The position numbers were made by a program, and so were the translations under genes. The notes beneath the pieces were generated by a model. That model was given only the letters and a program-made list of their open reading frames with translations, did not search any database and was not told the origin of the DNA. Below are positions 1 to 4,564 of a stretch of 6,018 nt of DNA, piece after piece. Source of the stretch: Clostridia bacterium (GTDB lineage: Bacteria; Bacillota; Clostridia; Oscillospirales; Acutalibacteraceae); assembly GCA_017631745.1 (NCBI GenBank), contig JAGBSR010000186.1, positions 1 to 6,018 of the forward strand, read 5' to 3'. The stretch's first letter is position 1; each line of letters starts with the position of its first letter.

Positions 1-332
1 ATGATGCTGAAATCTGCGTCAGCGCATTCGGTATTGCAGCGAGAGTAGCTAAGAATGCTATCGCTATGGCAAGAGCAGAAGGCATTAAGGTAGGTATGAT
101 CAGACCTATCACACTCTGGCCCTTCCCCGTAAAGGCATTCAAGGCTGCTGCTGAAAAGGTAAACACCTTCATCAGTGTTGAGCTTTCAATGGGTCAGATG
201 ATTGAAGATATCAGAGCTTCAGTTGAATATAAAAAAGATGTAGTCCTCTGCAACAGAGCAGGCGGTATGATTCCTTCACCCGAGCAGGTGTTGGAAGCAA
301 TCAGAAAAGCAAACGAAGGAGGTAACAAATAA
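1..332 (+). CDS. vorB: 2-oxoacid:ferredoxin oxidoreductase alpha subunit, VorB/KorA type (5'-truncated)
   Basis: This is the last 109 codons of a gene that starts before the window; the frame is open from base 3, so the ATG at 66 is internal and not the start. Family alpha subunits are about 350 residues, so roughly the final third is visible. It contains the signature RPITLWPFP (visible residues 34-42), characteristic of the C-terminal domain of VorB/KorA alpha subunits, followed by the conserved ISVELSMGQM block. The subunit carries the pyrimidine-side domain of a cytoplasmic enzyme that oxidatively decarboxylates a 2-oxoacid to acyl-CoA, reducing ferredoxin. Its stop codon TAA shares one base with the ATG of the next gene (TAATG), which implies translational coupling. 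Substrate cannot be read from this fragment; branched-chain 2-oxoacids are inferred from the downstream aminotransferase, with 2-oxoglutarate (KorA) as the alternative. Confidence 0.9.
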   Translation, partial: DAEICVSAFGIAARVAKNAIAMARAEGIKVGMIRPITLWPFPVKAFKAAAEKVNTFISVELSMGQMIEDIRASVEYKKDVVLCNRAGGMIPSPEQVLEAIRKANEGGNK

Positions 333-1087
333 TGGTAGTATTCGATAAACCTAAATCACTTGCTGATATACCTCTTCACTATTGTCCCGGTTGTACACAC
401 GGTATTATCCATCGTCTTGTTGCCGAAGCTATTGATGAGCTCGGCATTGAGGGTCAGACTATCGGTGTTGCACCCGTAGGATGCTCAGTTCTCGCTTATA
501 ACTACTTCAACTGCGATATGGTTCAGGCAGCACACGGCAGAGCTCCTGCAGTTGCAACTGGCGTAAAGAGAGCAGATCCCGATAATCACATAGTATTTAC
601 ATATCAGGGCGACGGCGACCTTGCTTCAATCGGTATGGCTGAAACAGTACACGCCGCAGCAAGAAACGAAAATATCACAATCATTTTTGTCAACAATGCT
701 ATTTACGGTATGACAGGCGGTCAGATGGCTCCCACATCACTTCCCGGTCAGGTGACTCAGACTTCACCCTATGGCAGAGATACTTCACACTGCGGTTTCC
801 CCGTAAAGGTCAGCGAAATGCTCGCTACTCTTGACGGTGCAGGCTATATCGAAAGAGTTGCTGTAAATAACGTTAAGAACGTAAAAAATGCTAAGAAGGC
901 TATTAAAAAGGCTTTCCAGAACCAGATTGACAAGAAGGGCTTCTCACTTATCGAGGTAGTTTCAACCTGTCCCACAAACTGGGGTATGACTCCCATCAAT
1001 GCACTTAAGTGGCTCGAAGACAATATGCTTCCTTATTATCCCTTAGGCGTATATAAAGACAGAGACGCACAGAAGGAGGCTGAATAA
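332..1087 (+). CDS. 2-oxoacid:ferredoxin oxidoreductase beta subunit (thiamine diphosphate-binding)
   Basis: Complete 251-residue catalytic subunit, the usual length for a stand-alone beta subunit of the VorA/KorB kind. The thiamine diphosphate/Mg motif is visible as GDGD (93-96) followed by VNN (120-122). CPGCTHG (18-24), Cys51 in PVGCS and Cys213 in STCP match the four-cysteine pattern that in homologous beta subunits ligates a [4Fe-4S] cluster; this assignment is by family analogy. YGMTGGQMAPTS (125-136) is also typical of the family. The start is well supported: AAGGAGGT at 316-323 lies 8 bases before the ATG, which overlaps the preceding stop by one base. It works with the alpha subunit before it and the gamma subunit after it. 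Proline codons are almost all CCC/CCT and lysine is often AAG, suggesting codon bias for strong expression. The gene could be named vorA or korB; substrate specificity is not resolvable here. Confidence 0.93.
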   Translation: MVVFDKPKSLADIPLHYCPGCTHGIIHRLVAEAIDELGIEGQTIGVAPVGCSVLAYNYFNCDMVQAAHGRAPAVATGVKRADPDNHIVFTYQGDGDLASIGMAETVHAAARNENITIIFVNNAIYGMTGGQMAPTSLPGQVTQTSPYGRDTSHCGFPVKVSEMLATLDGAGYIERVAVNNVKNVKNAKKAIKKAFQNQIDKKGFSLIEVVSTCPTNWGMTPINALKWLEDNMLPYYPLGVYKDRDAQKEAE

Positions 1088-1088
1088 T

Positions 1089-1625
1089 ATGGCAACAACT
1101 CAGATTTTAATTGCCGGCTTCGGCGGTCAGGGTGTACTTTTCGCAGGCAAGTTCTTAGCTTACAAGGGTCTCATCAGTGACAAGCAGGTTTCATGGCTTC
1201 CCTCATACGGCCCTGAAATGAGAGGCGGTACTGCTAACTGCAGTGTTATCATCAGTGATATGCCTGTCGGCTCACCTATCGTAACAAACCCCGATGTACT
1301 CGTTGCGATGAATCTTCCCTCACTTAAGAAATATGAGGGCGATGTAGTTCCCGGCGGTATCATTATCGTTGACTCAGCTCTTATTGCCGAAAAGGTTCAG
1401 AGAGACGATGTTACTACATATTATGTACCTGCAACAAAGATGGCAAATGACGAGGGCTTCTCAACTCTTGCTAATATGATTCTTATGGGTAAGCTTATGA
1501 AGGTTTGCAGTGACATCGGCTTTGACGGCACAGAAACTGCCCTTAATAAGGTTGTTCCTCCCAAAAAGGCTAATCTTATTGAGATTAACCTTAAAGCTCT
1601 TAAAACAGGCTACGATTTTGAATAA
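1089..1625 (+). CDS. 2-oxoacid:ferredoxin oxidoreductase gamma subunit
   Basis: Complete 178-residue gamma subunit, normal length for the stand-alone (KorC/VorC-like) form. The N-terminal nucleotide-fold motif GFGGQG (10-15) and the SYGPEMRGGTANC segment (39-51) are diagnostic of the pyruvate/ketoisovalerate oxidoreductase catalytic-domain family. In the assembled enzyme this domain contributes to coenzyme A binding and inter-subunit contacts (family knowledge). AAGGAGG at 1073-1079, inside the end of the beta-subunit gene, is 9 bases before the ATG, and only one base separates the two genes, so co-translation is expected. No [4Fe-4S] ferredoxin-like (delta) subunit lies downstream; in this operon type it commonly precedes the alpha gene, which would put it outside the window. 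A reverse-strand open frame inside this gene is a shadow. Confidence 0.93.
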   Translation: MATTQILIAGFGGQGVLFAGKFLAYKGLISDKQVSWLPSYGPEMRGGTANCSVIISDMPVGSPIVTNPDVLVAMNLPSLKKYEGDVVPGGIIIVDSALIAEKVQRDDVTTYYVPATKMANDEGFSTLANMILMGKLMKVCSDIGFDGTETALNKVVPPKKANLIEINLKALKTGYDFE

Positions 1626-1639
1626 TAAGAGGTGTAATT

Positions 1640-2707
1640 ATGGATATCAAGATTACTAAAACAACTACTCCCAAGGCTAAACCTCAGAAGGGTGAAAAGC
1701 TCGGTTTCGGTAAAACCTTCACAGACCATATGTTTATGATGAACTACACAGAGGGCAAGGGCTGGCACGATGCAAGAATCGTACCTTACGGCAATATTTC
1801 ACTTGACCCCAGTGCTATGGTTTTCCATTACGGTCAGGAAATGTTTGAAGGTCTCAAGGCTTATAGAGGCGCAGATGACAAGATTTATCTTTTCCGCCCC
1901 GATATGAACGCTAAGAGAGCTAACGCTTCAAACGAAAGACTCTGTATTCCCGAAATTCCCGAAGAGATGTTTGTTGAGGCAGTTAAGGCTGTTGTTGACA
2001 TCGACAGAGACTGGGTACCCTCAGACGAAGGCACATCACTTTACATCCGTCCCTTCGTAATTGCAACTGACGAATTTCTCGGCGTTGCTCCCTCAAAGAC
2101 ATATCTCTTTATAGTTATTCTTTCACCCTCAGGTGCTTATTATGAAAGCGGTCTTGCTCCCGTAGGCATCTGGATTGAAGACGACTATGTAAGAGCTGTT
2201 AAGGGCGGTATGGGATTTGCTAAGACAGGCGGTAACTATGCTGCTTCTCTTATTGCTCAGGTTAAGGCTCACGATGCAGGTTATTCACAGGTTCTCTGGC
2301 TTGACGGTGTTGAGAGAAAGTATATCGAAGAAGTCGGCGCTATGAATATTATGTTTAAGATCGGTGGCAAGGTTATCACACCTGCACTTAACGGCAGCAT
2401 TCTTCCCGGTATCACACGTAACTCAATCATCAACGTATGTAAGGCTTGGGGCTATGAGGTTGAAGAAAGACGCATCAGCGTTGACGAACTCGTAGCTGCA
2501 GCTAAAGACGGCACACTTGAAGAAGTATGGGGCACAGGTACAGCTGCAGTTGTATCACCCGTCGGCAAGCTTCGTTATATGGACGATGTTATGACCATCG
2601 GCGGTGGCGGAATCGGTGAGCTCACACAGAAGCTCTACGACGAACTCACAGGCATCCAGTGGGGCAAGAGAGAAGATCCCTACGGCTGGAGAATAGAAGT
2701 TAAATAA
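1640..2707 (+). CDS. ilvE: branched-chain amino acid aminotransferase
   Basis: Complete 355-residue fold-type IV PLP aminotransferase that reversibly transfers the amino group between valine, leucine or isoleucine and 2-oxoglutarate in the cytoplasm. Length and motifs match the longer class shared by Bacillus YbgE/YwaA and mammalian BCAT rather than the ~309-residue E. coli IlvE. Visible signatures: RPDMNAKRA (86-94, with Arg93 at the expected phosphate-binding position), AKTGGNYAAS (194-203) with Lys195 as the PLP Schiff-base lysine, IEEVGAMN (229-236) with the cofactor-contacting Glu231, ILPGITR (254-260), and GTGTAA (298-303). AGAGGTG at 1628-1634 lies 5 bases before the ATG; the gap to the preceding gene is 14 bases. 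It is the last gene of the oxidoreductase operon and ends 8 bases before a terminator stem. Product 2-oxoacids are the expected substrates of the adjacent oxidoreductase, which is the main argument for a VOR-type enzyme. Confidence 0.96.
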   Translation: MDIKITKTTTPKAKPQKGEKLGFGKTFTDHMFMMNYTEGKGWHDARIVPYGNISLDPSAMVFHYGQEMFEGLKAYRGADDKIYLFRPDMNAKRANASNERLCIPEIPEEMFVEAVKAVVDIDRDWVPSDEGTSLYIRPFVIATDEFLGVAPSKTYLFIVILSPSGAYYESGLAPVGIWIEDDYVRAVKGGMGFAKTGGNYAASLIAQVKAHDAGYSQVLWLDGVERKYIEEVGAMNIMFKIGGKVITPALNGSILPGITRNSIINVCKAWGYEVEERRISVDELVAAAKDGTLEEVWGTGTAAVVSPVGKLRYMDDVMTIGGGGIGELTQKLYDELTGIQWGKREDPYGWRIEVK

Positions 2708-2715
2708 GATATGTT

Positions 2716-2742
2716 AAAGGGCGTCCGATGGGCGTCCTTTTT
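2716..2742 (+). terminator. intrinsic terminator of the oxidoreductase-ilvE operon
   Basis: An 11-bp stem (2716-2726 with 2730-2740) closes a GAT loop and runs into a TTTTT tract (2738-2742). Two of the pairs are G-U, so the sequence also reads as a direct repeat of GGGCGTCC. It begins 8 bases after the ilvE stop codon. Confidence 0.92.
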
Positions 2743-2776
2743 GTTACAATGTCATACTTATTTCTAAATTTCAACT

Positions 2777-2804
2777 TATCACTCATCACTTATCACTCAT
2801 CACT
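2777..2804. repeat. four-copy heptad tandem repeat (YATCACT)
   Basis: Four perfect 7-base units alternate TATCACT, CATCACT, TATCACT, CATCACT, so the array is equally a 14-base unit repeated twice; bases before it (about 2770-2776) look like a decayed further copy. It sits between two facing terminators, in non-coding DNA. Such short heptad arrays occur in bacterial intergenic DNA and may vary in copy number by slippage. No function can be assigned. A short open frame running through it (2728-2913) overlaps two hairpins and is not credible as a gene. Confidence 0.85.
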
Positions 2805-2805
2805 T

Positions 2806-2831
2806 AAAAAAGCTCCCCAATGGGAGCTTTT
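2806..2831 (-). terminator. intrinsic terminator, best on the minus strand
   Basis: A perfect 10-bp stem (2808-2817 with 2822-2831) with a 4-base loop. Read leftward it ends in six consecutive T (2811-2806); read rightward it has only four T before a C. It could act both ways, but the minus-strand form is stronger. It lies more than 220 bases beyond the murC terminator, so it needs a separate leftward transcript to terminate, or it is a backup. Confidence 0.8.
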
Positions 2832-2841
2832 CACAATTGTG
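2832..2841. repeat. 10-base palindrome CACAATTGTG, core repeated at 2857-2864
   Basis: A perfect palindrome adjoining the minus-strand terminator. Its core ACAATTGT (2833-2840) occurs again at 2857-2864 in the loop of the neighbouring hairpin. In RNA, the two copies are mutually complementary as well as self-complementary; in DNA either copy could be a small operator-like site. Confidence 0.6.
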
Positions 2842-2843
2842 CA

Positions 2844-2882
2844 GACTTCTCCGCTAACAATTGTCTATATAGCGGAAAAGTC
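2844..2882 (-). other. 13-bp stem-loop with 13-base loop
   Basis: GACTTTTCCGCTA on the minus strand (2882-2870) pairs with TAGCGGAGAAGTC (2856-2844) in 13 successive pairs, one of them G-U (2877/2849). On the plus strand that position is C-A. The loop (2869-2857) holds the palindrome ACAATTGT. There is no T-tract after the stem, so it is not itself a terminator. It is the most stable element of the candidate small RNA. Confidence 0.7.
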
Positions 2883-2956
2883 ACAAACGCTTAGTAAGTA
2901 CCAAATAAACTAACGGCCAAAGCCTTGCTCATTCGGCAGAGTACTGAACTCAACCG

Positions 2957-2986
2957 CTGATTATATTATGAGCTGTCTGATTATAT
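2957..2986. repeat. 10-base direct repeat CTGATTATAT, 20-base period
   Basis: Copies lie at 2957-2966 and 2977-2986. On the minus strand each copy contains TATAATCAG, so the repeat duplicates a perfect TATAAT hexamer. Only the copy at 2980-2985 has a matching -35 element. Confidence 0.6.
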
Positions 2987-3009
2987 ATACTCTTGGAAAA
3001 AAATGTGAA
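2980..3009 (-). promoter_or_regulatory. sigma-A-like promoter driving leftward transcription of the candidate small RNA
   Basis: On the minus strand TTCACA (3009-3004, five of six to the -35 consensus) is followed by an 18-base spacer containing seven T, then a perfect TATAAT (2985-2980). The predicted start is an A or G at 2974-2973, exactly where the first stem of the candidate RNA begins. It lies just after the murC terminator, so it would be insulated from murC transcription. AT-rich DNA yields such matches by chance, which limits the confidence. Confidence 0.55.
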
Positions 3010-3025
3010 TTTACATTTATTCGAT

Positions 3026-3054
3026 AAAATTAAAGGGCAGCCAATGGCCGCCCT
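3026..3054 (-). terminator. intrinsic terminator of murC
   Basis: A 9-bp stem (3054-3046 with 3042-3034) with a 3-base loop, followed on the minus strand by TTAATTTT. One pair is G-U on the minus strand but C-A on the plus strand, so the structure is directed leftward. It starts 5 bases after the murC stop codon. Confidence 0.85.
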
Positions 3055-3059
3055 GAATA

Positions 3060-4433
3060 TTAACCTTTAAGTCTTGAAAGCATAATCTTAGCCGCTTTGT
3101 AAATATCACCGCAGCCGAGAGTGATGATAATATCGCCTGACTTTGCATTGTCGAGAACATAGTTGCATACCTCATCAAAGGTGTTGAACCATACACTGCC
3201 GGGAATTTTCTCGGCTAAATCTTTTGTATAAATGCCGTAGGTGTTAACTTCTCTTGAGCCCATAATCTCTGTCATAACACATCTGTCGGGTATCTGAAGC
3301 ACCTTAACAAAATCGTCAAAGAGGATTTTTGTTCTGGAATAGGTGAAGGGCTGATGTACTGCCCATACGGTGTTGTAGCCCATTTTCATCACGGCTTCAA
3401 GGGTAACTCTCAGCTCTTCGGGATGGTGAGCATAGTCGTCTGCAATTGTGATACCGTCAACCTCGCCGAGTATCTCAAAGCGTCTGCCTGCACCTGAAAA
3501 TGCACTGATACCTTTTTCGCAATCTTCATATTTGCAGCCTACATTTACCGCCGCTGCAAAGGCTGCCAGTGAATTGAGAATATTGTGTGTACCCGGAATA
3601 TTGAGCTTAAGGTGAGCGATTTTTTCGCCCTTGCTCATAACATCAAACTCTGCAAAAGCACCTCTGTTATAAAAGATATTGGCAGGGTAGTATGTACAGT
3701 TTTCACTGTATCCGAATGATATTTTCTTGATGTCAAGCGCCTCAACAGTTTCGCAGGTGTTTTTGTCGTCGGCATTATAAATTACAGCCTTTGAGCAAAG
3801 AGAGCAGAACTTATTGAAAGAAGACTTGATGTTGTCAAGATTTCCGAAAAACTCCAGGTGGTCTTCATCAACATTGAGAAGAATAGCAGTGTCGGGTGAA
3901 AGCTCGTGATAGTGGTTTTTGTATTCGCAGGCTTCGCAGACGAATATATCACTCTTGCCTGCTCTGCCGTGGCTCTCGATTAAGGGGAGTCTTCCGCCGA
4001 TGAGACAGGTGGGGTCTTTTTCAGCTTGAATGAGTACCTGAGAAAGCATTGATGTAACGGTTGTTTTGCCGTGGGTACCGCATACGGCTATGCAATCTGA
4101 ATACATTCTTGTTATGGCACCGAAAATTGCAGCTCTTTCAAAGCAGGGTACACTGCCGTTTTTTGCAGCAACCAGCTCAGGGTTATCCTTGAGAATTGCA
4201 TCTGTATAAACGATAAGCTCAGCGCCTTCGAGATTTTCGGGCTTCTGGCCTAAAATGACCTTCATGCCAAGGTCACGAAGCTTGGTGATGTTATCACCGT
4301 CGTTGTTGTCTGAGCCTGAAATCTCATAACCCCAGCTGTGAAGTATCTCAGCAATGGGACACATACCCGAGCCACCGATACCGATGAAGTGTATTTTCTT
4401 TACATCCTTTAAAATTTTATCTATTTCAAGCAT
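3060..4433 (-). CDS. murC: UDP-N-acetylmuramate--L-alanine ligase
   Basis: Complete 457-residue cytoplasmic ligase that adds L-alanine to UDP-N-acetylmuramic acid with ATP, the first step of peptidoglycan stem-peptide synthesis. Three Mur domains are visible: the N-terminal UDP-binding fold with GIGGSGM (18-24); the central ATPase with the P-loop GTHGKTT (119-125), CEACEY (166-171) and NVDEDHLEFFG (187-197); and the C-terminal domain beginning near GAGRRFE (314-320), with DDYAHHPEE (332-340) and TYSRT (364-368). The usual FQPH is HQPF here (360-363). Length is normal for MurC. AAGAGGTG on the minus strand (4448-4441) lies 7 bases before the ATG and fixes the start. It is monocistronic, with its own promoter and terminator, and divergent from dpaAB. 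The protein has about sixteen cysteines, plausible for an obligate anaerobe. Mpl, a related ligase, is a less likely alternative given the genus-type motifs. Confidence 0.95.
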   Translation of the reverse strand: MLEIDKILKDVKKIHFIGIGGSGMCPIAEILHSWGYEISGSDNNDGDNITKLRDLGMKVILGQKPENLEGAELIVYTDAILKDNPELVAAKNGSVPCFERAAIFGAITRMYSDCIAVCGTHGKTTVTSMLSQVLIQAEKDPTCLIGGRLPLIESHGRAGKSDIFVCEACEYKNHYHELSPDTAILLNVDEDHLEFFGNLDNIKSSFNKFCSLCSKAVIYNADDKNTCETVEALDIKKISFGYSENCTYYPANIFYNRGAFAEFDVMSKGEKIAHLKLNIPGTHNILNSLAAFAAAVNVGCKYEDCEKGISAFSGAGRRFEILGEVDGITIADDYAHHPEELRVTLEAVMKMGYNTVWAVHQPFTYSRTKILFDDFVKVLQIPDRCVMTEIMGSREVNTYGIYTKDLAEKIPGSVWFNTFDEVCNYVLDNAKSGDIIITLGCGDIYKAAKIMLSRLKG

Positions 4434-4440
4434 AGAGTTT

Positions 4441-4448
4441 CACCTCTT
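4441..4448 (-). promoter_or_regulatory. ribosome binding site of murC
   Basis: AAGAGGTG on the minus strand, 7 bases before the ATG at 4433. It has the same form as the site in front of ilvE (AGAGGTG). Confidence 0.85.
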
Positions 4449-4465
4449 AAAATATTCTAATCATC

Positions 4466-4494
4466 ATTATATTGCATTACGCTCAATTAGTAAA
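4466..4494 (-). promoter_or_regulatory. sigma-A promoter of murC
   Basis: On the minus strand TTTACT (4494-4489, four of six to the -35 consensus), a 17-base spacer, and a perfect TATAAT (4471-4466). The transcript would start near 4460-4459 and have a short leader of about 27 bases carrying the ribosome binding site. This fits housekeeping expression during growth. Confidence 0.8.
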
Positions 4495-4510
4495 CACTTT
4501 TTTAAAATTA

Positions 4511-4537
4511 ACAATAAAAATTTTTCAGCATAGTATA
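4511..4537 (+). promoter_or_regulatory. sigma-K-like (late mother-cell) promoter of dpaAB
   Basis: CATAGTATA (4529-4537) fits the CATANNNTA -10 consensus of sigma-K, and AC (4511-4512) stands 16 bases upstream, matching the minimal -35 element. No good sigma-A pair is seen on this strand. In Bacillus subtilis the orthologous spoVF operon is transcribed by sigma-K, so the match is expected biologically. The predicted start near 4543-4545 leaves almost no leader for an ATG at 4550 but about 20 bases for the ATG at 4565. The related sigma-E -10 is similar and cannot be excluded. Confidence 0.6.
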
Positions 4538-4554
4538 TAGTATCTTAATATGTC

Positions 4555-4561
4555 GGGTGAG
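4555..4561 (+). promoter_or_regulatory. ribosome binding site that decides the dpaA start
   Basis: GGGTGAG ends 3 bases before the ATG at 4565. Because GGTGA pairs with the far end of the anti-Shine-Dalgarno sequence, this close spacing is equivalent to a normal AGGAGG spacing. The upstream in-frame ATG at 4550 has no such site before it and itself precedes the site. Confidence 0.65.
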
Positions 4562-4564
4562 ATT

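Larger units (their letters stand above)
2806..2974 (-). ncRNA. candidate structured small RNA of about 170 nt, family not recognised
   Basis: This is predicted from promoter, structure and terminator together. A leftward promoter (TTCACA, 18-base spacer, TATAAT) places the 5' end at about 2974-2973, and a T-tailed hairpin ends the RNA at about 2806. Stems in transcript order: GCUCAU (2973-2968) with AUGAGC (2932-2927), so the 5' end itself is paired; inside it CGGU/GCCG and GAGU/ACUC around a 5-base loop; a 7-bp stem with one bulge (2915-2909 with 2895-2888); a 13-bp hairpin (2882-2870 with 2856-2844) with a 13-base loop; then the terminator. Two pairs that are C-A mismatches on the plus strand become G-U on the minus strand, which favours minus-strand transcription. 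The large loop and the following linker both contain ACAAUUGU. No protein of credible length lies in it. It is not a tRNA, tmRNA, SRP RNA or 6S RNA that I can recognise. Alternatives are a decayed mobile repeat or an extended 3' region of murC. Confidence 0.5.

Noticed and set aside
66..68. ATG at 66 as the start of the first gene
   Set aside because: The frame is open to the window edge and upstream codons continue the family sequence (AEICVSAFG), so this is an internal methionine.
1160..1363. 67-codon reverse-strand open frame
   Set aside because: Lies wholly inside the oxidoreductase gamma subunit gene and shows no family features.
2728..2913. 61-codon open frame on the plus strand after ilvE
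   Set aside because: It begins inside the ilvE terminator loop, runs through the heptad repeat and a second terminator hairpin, lacks a ribosome binding site, and has a low-complexity product.
2919..2960. tRNA-like D-arm (GCTC-ATTCGGCA-GAGT with a following T at the U33 position)
   Set aside because: The D-arm resemblance is good, but the anticodon stem does not pair, base 37 would be C, and no T-arm or acceptor stem follows. The same bases fit better as minus-strand stems of the candidate small RNA.
3001..3018. AAATGT...ACATTT hairpin
   Set aside because: Six weak AT-rich pairs overlapping the -35 of the candidate promoter; expected by chance in such DNA.
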